DNA from: Stackebrandtia endophytica
GTDB lineage: Bacteria > Actinomycetota > Actinomycetes > Mycobacteriales > Micromonosporaceae
Direction: 5' to 3'
Length of the DNA: 64,000 nt
Assembly: GCF_006716355.1 (NCBI RefSeq)
Contig: NZ_VFOW01000001.1
Location: 2,852,001 to 2,916,000 of the forward strand
Numbering within the stretch: the stretch's first letter is position 1; every line of letters begins with the position of its first letter. Position numbers and translations under genes: made by a program. Below are positions 52,020 through 60,279 of the stretch, in pieces. The notes beneath the pieces were generated by a model. It was not told the origin of the DNA. It worked only from the letters and a program-made list of their open reading frames with translations, and ran no database searches.

Positions 52020-52847
52020 TCAGCCCATGTTGGCGTCGGCGCCACCGTGGCTTCCGGCGCCCGCGACGCCCAGGATGCCGATCGCGTTGCCGCTGATGTC
52101 GATCGGGATCTGGATCGGCAGCTTCAGCTGGTTGCCGTTGAGGATTCCGTTGTTGCCGGCGGAGACCATGTCACCGCTGTCCTCCGGGTGTCCGGCGGAC
52201 TCGGTGGACTGTCCGGACTGGTCGGCGCCCATGGCCCGCGCGTCGGCCGGCGTCGAAGTGGTGCCGCCCTGGTTGGCGAGGTCCGCCGTGGCGAGGCCGT
52301 CGGTCGGCAGAGCGTTGGTCAGTCCGCTGACGACGTCGCCGCCGGGCAGCTGGCCGGCCAGCTGGGTGACGGTGTCGGTGCCGGGCAGGTTGCCGAGCTC
52401 CTCGACCTGAGCCGACTCGTGGCCGTAGCCCGAGCCGATGTTGGCGTCGGCGCCACCGTGGCAGCCGGCACCCGCGACGCCCAGCACCGCGATGGCGTTG
52501 CCGCAGACGTTGATCGGGATCTGGATCGGCGCCTGAACCTGGTTACCGTTGCCGATTCCCTGGTTTCCGGCGGTCACCATGTCGCCCAGGCCACCCGACT
52601 CCAGGTTCGCGTCGGCGCCACCGTGGCAGCCGGCACCCGCGACACCGGCAACGGCGATGGCGTTGCCACAGACGTTGATCGGAACCTGAATCGGCGCCTG
52701 AATCTGGTTGCCGTTGAGGACACCGTTGTTGCCGGCGGAGACCATGTCGCCGAGGCCTCCGGCGGTGGCGGTTCCTCCGGCGAACAGGAGCAGTCCGGCG
52801 GCGATGGCGCCGGTCTGCATCGTGCGGCGCGCCCATGTCTTGGTCAT
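52020..52847 (-). CDS. Chaplin-like secreted protein with three modules
   Basis: 275 residues from ATG 52847 (AGGAAGG upstream). A signal peptide (about 1-29) is followed by chaplin-type modules. Module 1 (about 45-83) and module 2 (about 100-138) have the pattern GN..QAPIQ(V/I)PINVCGNAI...GVAGAGCHGGADAN, with cysteines 60/74 and 115/129. A linker of about 85 residues rich in Leu/Thr/Gly follows. Module 3 (about 235-275) ends the protein and has Ser252 and Ser266 where the cysteines should be. Chaplins coat aerial hyphae with amphipathic fibrils. There is no sortase motif, so it is released or held non-covalently. Confidence 0.85.
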   Translation of the reverse strand: MTKTWARRTMQTGAIAAGLLLFAGGTATAGGLGDMVSAGNNGVLNGNQIQAPIQVPINVCGNAIAVAGVAGAGCHGGADANLESGGLGDMVTAGNQGIGNGNQVQAPIQIPINVCGNAIAVLGVAGAGCHGGADANIGSGYGHESAQVEELGNLPGTDTVTQLAGQLPGGDVVSGLTNALPTDGLATADLANQGGTTSTPADARAMGADQSGQSTESAGHPEDSGDMVSAGNNGILNGNQLKLPIQIPIDISGNAIGILGVAGAGSHGGADANMG

Positions 52848-52910
52848 TACGTGTCTACCTTCCTCAGTGTGTGGTTGGTGAACCGTGTGACAGCCACCTG
52901 TCCGACGTGG

Positions 52911-52962
52911 ACGGCGGGACAAACCTTTCCGAAGTGGTCTGTCCGGTCGGATGTCCCGCCGT
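52911..52962 (-). terminator. Long hairpin between the two chaplin-like genes
   Basis: ACGGCGGGACA and TGTCCCGCCGT form an 11-bp perfect stem with a 30-base loop, 56 bp after the stop of the upstream (53018) gene. It could terminate or attenuate transcription. Confidence 0.5.
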
Positions 52963-53017
52963 CGTGCCACGCCGTCGGTGATGCTGTCGGCTATGCGTTG
53001 TGGTTAAGGACGACTGA

Positions 53018-53833
53018 TTAGCCGAGGTTGGCGTCGGAGCCGCCGTGGCTTCCGGCGCCCGCGACACCGGCGACGGCGATGGCGTTGCCGCTGATGTCGA
53101 CCGGGACCTGCACGGGCAGCTGCAGCTGGGTTCCGTTGAGGATTCCCTGGTTGCCGGCGGAGACCATGTCACCGAGCGTTCCGCCTTCGGCCTTGCCGTA
53201 GGAGGCGCTTTCGAGGTTCGCGTCGGAGCCACCGTGGCAGCCCGCTCCCGCGACACCCACCAGGGCGCCGATGGCGTTGCCGCACACGTCGACGGGAACC
53301 TGGATCGGGGCCTGCAGCTGGGTTCCGTTCAGGACACCGTTGTTGCCGGCGGAGACCATGTCGCCCAGGCCGCTCTCGGTCTTGCCGTAGTGGCCGGACT
53401 CGATCTCGGCGTCGGCGCCACCGTGGCAGCCGGCACCCGCGGCACCGACGACGGCGATGGCGTTGCCGCACACGTCGATCGGAACCTGGATCGGGGCCTG
53501 CAGCTGGGTTCCGTTCAGGACACCGTTGTTGCCCGACGAGACCATGTCACCGAGGGTTCCGCCTTCGGCCTTGCCGTAGGAGGCGCTTTCCAGGTTCGCG
53601 TCGGAGCCACCGTGGCAGCCCGCTCCCGCGACACCCACCAGGGCGCCCACCGCGTTACCGCACACGTTGATCGGAACCTGGATCGGGGCAACGACCTGGT
53701 TGCCGTTGGCAACGCCCTGGTTGCCGGTGCTGACGATGTCGGTTCCAGCGTGAGCCGCACCGCCGGCCATGAGGACGGCGCCGGCAGCCATTGCACCGAC
53801 GAGCGACGCGTTACGCAGAATGCGCTTGGACAT
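53018..53833 (-). CDS. Chaplin-like secreted protein with four modules
   Basis: 271 residues from ATG 53833 (AGAGAGG 10 bases upstream). A signal peptide covers about 1-29 (ends GGAAHAG). Four near-identical modules of 60-65 residues follow, each with GN(N/Q)G(V/I)(L/A)NG(T/N)Q, P(I/V)QVP(I/V), CGNA and GAGCHGG. Cysteine pairs sit at 58/73, 122/136 and 184/199; module 4 has Ser248/Ser262 instead. Spacers read SASYGKAEGGTLGDMVS. The repeats are also highly alike at DNA level, indicating recent duplication or gene conversion. It matches DUF320-type chaplins, but known long chaplins have two modules plus a sortase signal, which is absent here. Confidence 0.87.
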   Translation of the reverse strand: MSKRILRNASLVGAMAAGAVLMAGGAAHAGTDIVSTGNQGVANGNQVVAPIQVPINVCGNAVGALVGVAGAGCHGGSDANLESASYGKAEGGTLGDMVSSGNNGVLNGTQLQAPIQVPIDVCGNAIAVVGAAGAGCHGGADAEIESGHYGKTESGLGDMVSAGNNGVLNGTQLQAPIQVPVDVCGNAIGALVGVAGAGCHGGSDANLESASYGKAEGGTLGDMVSAGNQGILNGTQLQLPVQVPVDISGNAIAVAGVAGAGSHGGSDANLG

Positions 53834-54119
53834 GAGTATTTGTTGCCTCTCTCGTTTCTTTGACTTGCTGGCGTGGCACGTCTTGTTTCGATCGTTGCGG
53901 TTCAACGCCGGTAATGTGCCGTTTTGTCAGGTTCTCCTGGCTGGTTGTCGCAAGTGAACCATGTAGAACTGTCTGATGTGGCCAGTCCGAGCGAAGTCTC
54001 TTCAGGTGCGGCGCGCGCTGTGCTGGCGCGGTCGGGTAACCGCCGCCGGCCTGCGTCGAGACATTGCTCGGGGCCTGCCTTCGCGCTGGGCGCGCGAGTT
54101 GAAAGCTGGCGGTTACTGG

Positions 54120-55220
54120 TTAGTCAGGGGAGACGGCCGGGTCTTCCACGTGATCGGGCAACTGCCCGAATGTGGCCGTCCTGGGTGTAACGCGTGACAC
54201 CTGCGCGTTACGGTCAGTGTGGACGAACGTGCACCGTCCGGCCCCACTGTCGTACGGGGAGCACCCGGTCGGAAATCCTCCGGTCGAGGCGCCCCCGGTG
54301 GTGGCAATCCCTGGATCTGGTTGCCCCAGGACTCGGAACGGTCCGCTGGAACGGTCGCGCCGGTCGGCGCCTCCGGTCCAATTCGGCTGTTCCGAATCGA
54401 TGCCGTCCGTTCCGGCGGTGAACTGCTCAGCGGAAGCGTTCGGGCCGGAGTTTCGAACGGACGCGTCACGGTCGACGGTGTGCTGCCGAGCCGGATGGAA
54501 TCCGGCCGGGCCGGTCGGAACCGGCAACCCGAACATTCCCGACGTCGCCGGCGCGGCCGGCGTCAGCAACGTCCCCACCTGATCCGCCGCGGCCGCGACG
54601 GGACGGGTGAGTCCGATCAATGTCGTCAGTGGACCGCCTGTCGAATCCAGTCGCCCATTGGCTGGTCCGACGGTGGTCAACGGAGCGGTGATCGGTCGGG
54701 CGATGCGCTCCAACGAATCCGTGACCGGTTGAGCCGCGGACAACAATGTGCCGACCGGGCCCTGCGAGGTCACGTTGGAGTTGTCCACCGGAGCGGACAG
54801 TTCGTTGGCGGTTGGGTTCAGCGGTTCACCGTCATCGGTGTCGCGAGCGACCGCATCAGCGGATGTGGTCGCGGTAGAAGTCGCCTTATCAGCGTCATTC
54901 CCCGAGATCGTGGTCAGCAGTGTTCCCGGTACATCGAGAACCGACGCGGTCGCCGACTCCAGCTGGTTGACTGGGGCCAGCGCGGCCTGCTCTGGCGCTG
55001 CGGCGGCGGTGCCGGTGTTCGATGTGGACGCGGGGACAAAGCCGGACACGTTCTCGCTGTCTTGCGCGGGACCGGCGATGGGGTCAGCATGCGCGGCGGC
55101 GACGCCCGCCAGCCAAGCGGCTCCGGCAACACCGGCCAGCAGCACCACGCGAACGAGTGGGAGTGCCCATGACCGAGCAACACGACGACTGTCGCGCCCC
55201 CACCGGCCCAGCACCTTCAC
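54120..55220 (-). CDS. Secreted low-complexity protein next to the chaplin-like genes
   Basis: 366 residues from GTG 55220, chosen because GGAGG lies 5 bases upstream; the frame is open to ATG 55319. A twin-arginine-free signal peptide (RRVARSWALPLVRVVLLAGVAGAAWLAGVAAAHA) ends near residue 43. The mature part is rich in Ala/Thr/Pro/Ser with loose repeats around GPVGTLL..AQPVT and PLTT(L/V)(I/G), like hydrophobic actinobacterial surface proteins. There is no sortase motif or enzyme signature. It may be coexpressed with the chaplin-like genes during aerial growth, which is inferred from position. The 53834-54119 gap holds no supported gene. Confidence 0.65.
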   Translation of the reverse strand: MKVLGRWGRDSRRVARSWALPLVRVVLLAGVAGAAWLAGVAAAHADPIAGPAQDSENVSGFVPASTSNTGTAAAAPEQAALAPVNQLESATASVLDVPGTLLTTISGNDADKATSTATTSADAVARDTDDGEPLNPTANELSAPVDNSNVTSQGPVGTLLSAAQPVTDSLERIARPITAPLTTVGPANGRLDSTGGPLTTLIGLTRPVAAAADQVGTLLTPAAPATSGMFGLPVPTGPAGFHPARQHTVDRDASVRNSGPNASAEQFTAGTDGIDSEQPNWTGGADRRDRSSGPFRVLGQPDPGIATTGGASTGGFPTGCSPYDSGAGRCTFVHTDRNAQVSRVTPRTATFGQLPDHVEDPAVSPD

Positions 55221-55343
55221 GGTTCCTCCACGAAGTGACAAATGGTCGAGTCCCGAAGTCGCGTCGGCGGCGATGACCTTGACGGTCGGTTCGTCGCGTT
55301 CGCGGCAACCACATGTCAAAACGCTTAGGTGACCAGACAGTTA

Positions 55344-55378
55344 CGGGAGCCGACGGGTTTTTTGCCCGTCAGCTCCCG
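55344..55378 (-). terminator. Terminator after the HMG-CoA lyase gene
   Basis: CGGGAGC-C-GACGGG ... CCCGTC-A-GCTCCCG: 13 paired bases with one C/A mismatch and a T-rich loop (minus strand CAAAAAA), 54 bp past the stop at 55432. Confidence 0.75.
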
Positions 55379-55431
55379 ATTTAACCGGCTATATGGTGAT
55401 TGACCTGGCGAGATTTCAACAGGTCAATTCT

Positions 55432-56382
55432 TCACAGTCCGTCAGGTTTGGGTGTGAGGCGAGTTCGCGGCCCGGCTCGCAGCACCCCACTGGGCAGCTC
55501 CCGGTCGACGAGGGTTTCGGCCAGCTCGGCGACCCTCAGCAGCGCGTCGAGATCGACACCGGTCTCGATGCCCATGTCGTGCAGCATGTGCACCAGTTCC
55601 TCGGTGGCCAGATTGCCGCTGGCTCCCGGCGCGTACGGGCACCCGCCCAGACCGCCGACGCTCGCGTCGAACTCGGTGATGCCGTACTCCAACGCGACCA
55701 ACACGTTGGACAGCGCGGCACCCCGGGTGTTGTGGAAGTGGAGCAGCAGTGGGATGTCGGGGTGAGCACCCCGCACCACGTCGAGCAGCTCGGCTACCCG
55801 TCGGGGCGTCGCCATGCCGGTGGTGTCGCCGAACGCGATCCGGTCGGCGCCGTCGGTTACCACCCGATCGATGATCGACGCCACCCGTGACACCGGCACG
55901 TCCCCCTCATAGGGACAGCCGAAACTCGTGGCGACGATGACCTCGCTGCGGGCTCCGGCCTCGCGGAGCACCGCGAGGATCTCGGTGAGCTCGTCGAGCG
56001 ACTCCTCGGTGTGCCGCCGCACGTTGTTGCGGTTGTGGGTGTCGGACGCCGACACCACGACCTCGATCTCGGTGAACCCCGCGTCCAGGGCGCGACGGGC
56101 GCCCCGGAGGTTGGGGGCCAGCGCCGAGTATCGAATCCCGTCCGCCCGGGTGATGGAGTTCCAGACCTCGTCGGCGTCGGCCATCTGCGGGATGGCCCGG
56201 GGGTGAACGAAACTCACCGCCTCGATGCGAGACAGACCGGTGCCCGACAGCGCGTCGATCAACCGGATCTTGTCGGCGGTGGGGATCGGGTCCTCGCTCT
56301 GGAGTCCGTCACGTGGTCCGACCTCACGGATAGACACGCGGTCGGGGAGCGCTGCGGCGCGGTCCCGCCAGGTCGGGCTCAT
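55432..56382 (-). CDS. Hydroxymethylglutaryl-CoA lyase
   Basis: 316 residues. TIM-barrel DRE metallolyase: the metal/substrate signature SIREVGPRDGLQSE near residue 17, the substrate-binding Arg in that motif, FGDTTGMATP, metal histidines in LLHFHNTRG, and the catalytic cysteine loop GGLGGCPYAPGASGN. It splits HMG-CoA to acetyl-CoA and acetoacetate, the last step of leucine degradation. Its ATG overlaps the biotin carboxylase stop (ATGA), so the two are coupled. Confidence 0.93.
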   Translation of the reverse strand: MSPTWRDRAAALPDRVSIREVGPRDGLQSEDPIPTADKIRLIDALSGTGLSRIEAVSFVHPRAIPQMADADEVWNSITRADGIRYSALAPNLRGARRALDAGFTEIEVVVSASDTHNRNNVRRHTEESLDELTEILAVLREAGARSEVIVATSFGCPYEGDVPVSRVASIIDRVVTDGADRIAFGDTTGMATPRRVAELLDVVRGAHPDIPLLLHFHNTRGAALSNVLVALEYGITEFDASVGGLGGCPYAPGASGNLATEELVHMLHDMGIETGVDLDALLRVAELAETLVDRELPSGVLRAGPRTRLTPKPDGL

Positions 56383-57707
56383 CGCATCCTCCCGACGATT
56401 CCGGTGTCGTAGTCGCCCGATTCGAACTCCGGGTTGCCGAGCAGTTCGACGTGGAAGGCCAGGTTCGACTTCGGTCCGGTGATCTCGAAGTCGGCGGCGG
56501 CCTGGGCGGCCAGTCGGATCGCCTGTGCCCGGTCGGGGGCGTGGACGACGACCTTGGCCATCAGGGAGTCGTAGAAGCGGGGCACCTCGTCGCCGTCGCG
56601 GTAACCGGCATCGATGCGAACACCCTCACCGGCCGGTTCACGCCATCCGGTGATGACGCCGGGACCGGGGAGGAACCGCTTGGGGTCTTCGGCGTTGATG
56701 CGCAGTTCGATGGCGTGGCCCTTGGGTTCGGCCGGGATCTCGACGGTCTCCCCGGCGGCGATGCGCAGTTGGGCCTCGACCAGGTCGATGCCGAACACCG
56801 CCTCGGTGATGGGGTGTTCGACCTGGAGGCGGGTGTTCATCTCCAGGAAGAAGAACTGTCCGCTGTCGACGTCGTAGAGGTACTCGACGGTGCCGGCGCC
56901 CCGGTAGTCGACGGCCTCGCCGGCGCGGCGGGACGCGGCGAGGATCTCGGCGCGTTGCTGCGGGGAGAGGGCCGGCGACGGGGTCTCCTCGACCAGTTTC
57001 TGGTGGCGGCGCTGGACCGAGCATTCGCGTTCACCCAACGCGACGACGGTGCCGTCGGGAAGGCCCAGGATCTGCACTTCGATGTGGCGCACCCTCGGGT
57101 AGAAGCGTTCGATGAGGACATCGGGGGAACCGAAAAGTCGGGAGGCGAATCCGCTGATGCGGGTGGTCTGTTCGGCGAGGCTCGCGGCGTCCTCGGCGAC
57201 GGCCATACCCATGCCGCCACCACCGGCGGCGGCCTTGACCATGACCGGGAATCCGACGGCGTCGGCGGCGGCCTGGGCGGCGTCGGGGTCCTGGACCGGG
57301 TCGGAGGCGCCGGGAGCGACGGGGACCCCGTGGCGGGCCATGAGGTTGCGGGCGTTGACCTTGTCGCCCATGGCGGAGATGGCCTCGGGCGACGGGCCGA
57401 CCCAGATCAGTCCGACGTCGATGACGGCGGCGGCGAAGTCGGCCTTCTCGGAGAGGAAGCCGTAACCGGGGTGGATGGCCTTGGCCCCGGTCTCGGCCGC
57501 GGCGGCGAGGATGGCGTCGATGTTCAAATAGGATGACGCCGGGTCGGAGGCGCCGAGGTTGACGGCGGTGTCGGCTTCGACGACGTGCGGCAGCCGCGCG
57601 TCGATATCGGAGTGGACGGCGATGGTGCGAATCCCCATGGCGCGCGCGGTGGATCCGATTCGCCGGGCGATTTCGCCTCGGTTGGCGATCAGCAGGCTGT
57701 CGAACAT
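56379..57707 (-). CDS. Biotin carboxylase subunit (acyl-CoA carboxylase alpha-type, no BCCP)
   Basis: 442 residues. ATP-grasp biotin carboxylase: FDSLLIANRGEIARRI, HPGYGFLSE, glycine-rich ATP loop AAGGGGMGM, ERFYPRVRHIEVQ, ERECSVQRRHQKLVEE and FFLEMNTRLQVEHPITE. It ends without the biotinyl domain (no A-M-K-M), so it needs a separate BCCP and a carboxyltransferase, neither in the window. With HMG-CoA lyase following, a role in methylcrotonyl-CoA carboxylation (leucine degradation) is likely but inferred. Leaderless start. Confidence 0.9.
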   Translation of the reverse strand: MFDSLLIANRGEIARRIGSTARAMGIRTIAVHSDIDARLPHVVEADTAVNLGASDPASSYLNIDAILAAAAETGAKAIHPGYGFLSEKADFAAAVIDVGLIWVGPSPEAISAMGDKVNARNLMARHGVPVAPGASDPVQDPDAAQAAADAVGFPVMVKAAAGGGGMGMAVAEDAASLAEQTTRISGFASRLFGSPDVLIERFYPRVRHIEVQILGLPDGTVVALGERECSVQRRHQKLVEETPSPALSPQQRAEILAASRRAGEAVDYRGAGTVEYLYDVDSGQFFFLEMNTRLQVEHPITEAVFGIDLVEAQLRIAAGETVEIPAEPKGHAIELRINAEDPKRFLPGPGVITGWREPAGEGVRIDAGYRDGDEVPRFYDSLMAKVVVHAPDRAQAIRLAAQAAADFEITGPKSNLAFHVELLGNPEFESGDYDTGIVGRMR

Positions 57708-57713
57708 GAGTCG

Positions 57714-57743
57714 AGCATAGCGCCACCTGAACGATCGTTCAGG
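57714..57743 (-). promoter_or_regulatory. Leaderless promoter with TetR palindrome
   Basis: The perfect 18-bp palindrome CCTGAACGATCGTTCAGG (57726-57743) lies just upstream of a -10 element TATGCT (57719-57714 on the minus strand), which is 6 bases before ATG 57707. A repressor on the palindrome would cover the -35 region. The neighbouring TetR gene is the obvious candidate. Confidence 0.72.
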
Positions 57744-57764
57744 AAGCGCGGCGGTGCCGATTCG

Positions 57765-58391
57765 CTACGGTGTCGCCCGGTGCTCGTGATGTTGCGGGTC
57801 GAGGGCGCCGAGCGCGGCCTCGGTCAACAGTGCGGCGACGTGTTCGCGCTCGTCGGGGGTTTCGCGCCCGAGGAACGGGGTCGAGTTCATCAGTCCGAAG
57901 GCGGCGTGGGCGAGGACTCGCGCGGCCTCGGTGGTCAGCTCGGGACGCAGGTTGCGCAGCACGGTGACCCACTCCTCGACGTAGGAGCGCTGGAGTCGCC
58001 GGATCTCTCGACGGGGTTCGTCGGGCAGTCGGTCCAGTTCGTGGAGTTGCACGGCGATGACCGCCGGGGAGGTCAACGCGAAGTCGACGTGGAAGGCGAC
58101 CAGGGCGTGAAGGGCGGCCCTGGGGTCCTCGGCGTGGGCGGCGGAGTGTTCACGTCCGCCGGCGAGCAGACGCTGGCTGACCGGGGTGAGTGCTTCGGCC
58201 AGCATGGCCTCCTTGCCACCTTTGAAGTGGTGGTAGAGCGCCGGACCGGTGATGTGTGCGCGTGCGCCGATGTCGTCCATGGAGACGCCGTGGTAGCCAC
58301 GCGCGGCGAACAGTTCCACCGCGAGGTCGAGGATTTCCTCTCGGCGACTGCGAAAGACACGGTTGGGGTTCACCTGCTCAACACTAGCCAT
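57765..58391 (-). CDS. TetR family repressor of the carboxylase / HMG-CoA lyase operon
   Basis: 208 residues from ATG 58391; GTG 58373 (VNPNRVFRSRREEIL) is an alternative and lies 7 bases after TAGTGT, a leaderless arrangement. Helix-turn-helix at about 15-60: ILDLAVELFAARGYHGVSMDDIGARAHITGPALYHHFKGGKEAML. The C-terminal ligand domain is helical with an acyl-CoA-regulator-like pattern. It lies directly upstream of the operon on the same strand, with the palindrome in between. It probably senses a CoA-ester intermediate. Confidence 0.88.
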   Translation of the reverse strand: MASVEQVNPNRVFRSRREEILDLAVELFAARGYHGVSMDDIGARAHITGPALYHHFKGGKEAMLAEALTPVSQRLLAGGREHSAAHAEDPRAALHALVAFHVDFALTSPAVIAVQLHELDRLPDEPRREIRRLQRSYVEEWVTVLRNLRPELTTEAARVLAHAAFGLMNSTPFLGRETPDEREHVAALLTEAALGALDPQHHEHRATP

Positions 58392-58482
58392 ATCCGGCCG
58401 GTGCCCCGTGGTACGTCCATGAGGTGAGACCGCGCGAGGGCCGGTGCCGAAACGGGTGGTCTGGATTTACCAGACACGGTCG

Positions 58483-58827
58483 TCAGGCCATCTCGGTCTC
58501 GGCGGCGTATCGACTTCGTGGCCGCGGCGCCAAGGTCTCCGGTACCTCCTCCCGGGTGGCGTCGACTGGTTCATCGTGCTGATCGGCGCAGTCCCGTGAG
58601 CTGTTGAGAATGTCGTTGGCGATGTCCCAGGCGTCGCAGGGCCAGGCGATCTGGCAGGCGACGCATTCGACCCCGAGCAGGTCATCCGGCAGATGCCTAC
58701 GCCATTGGGCAGCGGCCAGCTGCCAGCCGGTGAGTTCGGCGACGCCCTCGGGCGGCTCGTCTGGCGGCGGGTTCTGCCGGGTGTATGCGCTGCGAATGCG
58801 TGGTTGTTGTGTCCGTGTCAGCTGCAT
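58483..58827 (-). CDS. Small cysteine-containing protein of unknown function
   Basis: 114 residues with GGAGGG about 11 bases upstream. A basic N-terminus precedes a core with tryptophans and CVACQIAWPCDAWDIANDIL, a C-x2-C-x5-C arrangement also seen in short actinobacterial proteins of unknown function, possibly metal binding. The C-terminus is acidic then basic. No signal peptide. Confidence 0.6.
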   Translation of the reverse strand: MQLTRTQQPRIRSAYTRQNPPPDEPPEGVAELTGWQLAAAQWRRHLPDDLLGVECVACQIAWPCDAWDIANDILNSSRDCADQHDEPVDATREEVPETLAPRPRSRYAAETEMA

Positions 58828-58953
58828 GGATTTCGACCCTCCGCCCTAGGTAACGCGGTAGACGACAACAGGAAACGGTCACAGAATGGTAACGATCCAT
58901 CGTCGAGCCTGATCAGGCTTGCGCGCGACGCCATTTGATGTCATGGTGATGTC

Positions 58954-59106
58954 ATGAACAACATCAAGAAGACATTCAAGAACGCCATCATGACCAGCAA
59001 GCGCCGTCACCACCACAGCAACGGACACCAGCACCAGACGTTCCGCGCCAGCCAGGAACACCGCTTCGGATTCGATCTCGCCTGGGCACAGCGCTCTGGC
59101 CTGTAG
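58954..59106 (+). CDS. Small His-rich basic peptide
   Basis: 50 residues: MNNIKKTFKNAIMTSKRR, then three histidines in a row and further HQHQ, ending in a DLAWAQRSGL segment. Short but coding-like (basic amphipathic start, normal codon use). A direct repeat TGATGTCATG (58936-58945 and 58947-58956) covers the start codon; there is no clear ribosome site. Its reality is uncertain. Confidence 0.4.
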   Translation: MNNIKKTFKNAIMTSKRRHHHSNGHQHQTFRASQEHRFGFDLAWAQRSGL

Positions 59107-59271
59107 AACTCCCATCGGACCGCCCCGCCGACATCACGCCGCATCATATGACGTCACCTTGACGCTCACATAGTCACAGACCATGACCGGACCCCACGCC
59201 AGACGGGTCCGGTTTCGTCTTTCACCCGCCGAGCAGCCAACGCGTGCGTCCATTGCGGGCAAAATCGACTG

Positions 59272-60036
59272 GTGGCCTGGTTTCAAGAACGCATCATCGA
59301 GACCGATCGGCTGCCGCTGTTCTGTTTCTTCGCCGCGATGGTGCTGGCATTCGGGTTCATCCGGTTGTCGGTGCGACTCATCCGAGCCCAGGTCCGATGG
59401 TGGCCCGGCAACATCACGCCCGGCGGGCTGCACATCCACCACGTCGTGTTCGGCGTCGTCCTGATGCTGATCGGCGGCGTCGCCAGCCTCGCGGTGCCGC
59501 CCGACCTCGTCTCGGCGCGCTCGGTCGCCGGCGGAATCTTCGGAGTCGGCGCCGCGCTGGTCCTCGACGAGTTCGCGCTGATCCTGCACCTACGCGACGT
59601 CTACTGGACCGAGACCGGCCGGACCTCCATCGACGCGGTATTCGTCGCCATCGCGCTGTCGGGGCTGCTGCTGATCGGGGTTCGTCCCATCGGGATCGAG
59701 GAGTTCTACGACTTCGACAGCGACCCGCTGATACCCCACCCGTTCTGGTGGAGCGTGGGGTTCACCGTGCTCAATCTGGCGTTGGCAGTGATCACCCTGT
59801 TGAAGGGGAAGATCTGGTCGGGGTTGTTGGGTCTGTTCCTGTGGCCGTTGATCTACATCGGGGCGATTCGGCTCGCGCGACCCGGCTCACCGTGGGCTCG
59901 CTGGCGCTACCGGCCCGACCGGCGCCGAGGACAACGAAAACTCGCCCGCGCCACCTGGCGCGAGATCCGGCTGCGGCGTCCCATCATCCGGGGAAAGATC
60001 TGGTTCCAGGAGCTGATCGCCGGGCGTCACAGCTGA
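59272..60036 (+). CDS. Conserved polytopic membrane protein
   Basis: 254 residues from GTG 59272. Five to six membrane helices fill residues 12-210; conserved-looking loops include TPGGLHIHHVVFG and the acidic IEEFYDFDSDPLIPHPFWW. The last 45 residues are strongly basic (RRRGQRKLARATWREIRLRR) and cytoplasmic. The histidine cluster in the first loop could bind metal. Family name not recognised. Confidence 0.68.
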   Translation: MAWFQERIIETDRLPLFCFFAAMVLAFGFIRLSVRLIRAQVRWWPGNITPGGLHIHHVVFGVVLMLIGGVASLAVPPDLVSARSVAGGIFGVGAALVLDEFALILHLRDVYWTETGRTSIDAVFVAIALSGLLLIGVRPIGIEEFYDFDSDPLIPHPFWWSVGFTVLNLALAVITLLKGKIWSGLLGLFLWPLIYIGAIRLARPGSPWARWRYRPDRRRGQRKLARATWREIRLRRPIIRGKIWFQELIAGRHS

Positions 60037-60114
60037 TCAGGATGTCGGCGCCGTCGGCTGCGCACACGGGCGCCACGTGGAGCGGGGTCGAACCGGGCGC
60101 CGTCCAGCCTGGAA

Positions 60115-60128
60115 CGGGAGCGCTCCCA
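60115..60128. promoter_or_regulatory. Upstream CebR-like operator
   Basis: CGGGAGCGCTCCCA differs from the known CebR site TGGGAGCGCTCCCA at one end base. It lies about 138 bp upstream of the main site. Confidence 0.6.
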
Positions 60129-60235
60129 CACATCTCGGGCCGGACACCACGATCGCAGTCGCCCGAATATCACCATTTCACCCCGATTTGACCCCGGCGA
60201 AATCTCCTCGAAATCTGGATCGGCTCCCGAAACCC

Positions 60236-60279
60236 TTGACCGTCGGCGTGATTGGGGTTACTTTTTGGGAGCGCTCCCA
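60236..60279 (+). promoter_or_regulatory. cebE promoter with perfect CebR operator
   Basis: -35 TTGACC (60236-60241), 17-bp spacer, -10 TACTTT (60259-60264), then the perfect palindrome TGGGAGCGCTCCCA (60266-60279) over the transcription start. This is the binding site of CebR in Streptomyces, released by cellobiose. The rest of the 60037-60381 gap holds the second operator and nothing else. Confidence 0.85.

Noticed and set aside
53018-53833. CRISPR-like or tandem DNA repeat array suggested by repeated blocks
   Set aside because: The repeats are protein modules in one continuous frame with signal peptide and ribosome site; period is about 180-190 bp and there are no spacers of CRISPR type.
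53976-54197. A plus-strand 73-codon open frame between the chaplin-like gene and the secreted protein gene
   Set aside because: Its last quarter runs antisense through the end of the 54120-55220 gene. There is no ribosome site or clear -10, and no recognisable motif. It cannot be excluded but is not supported.
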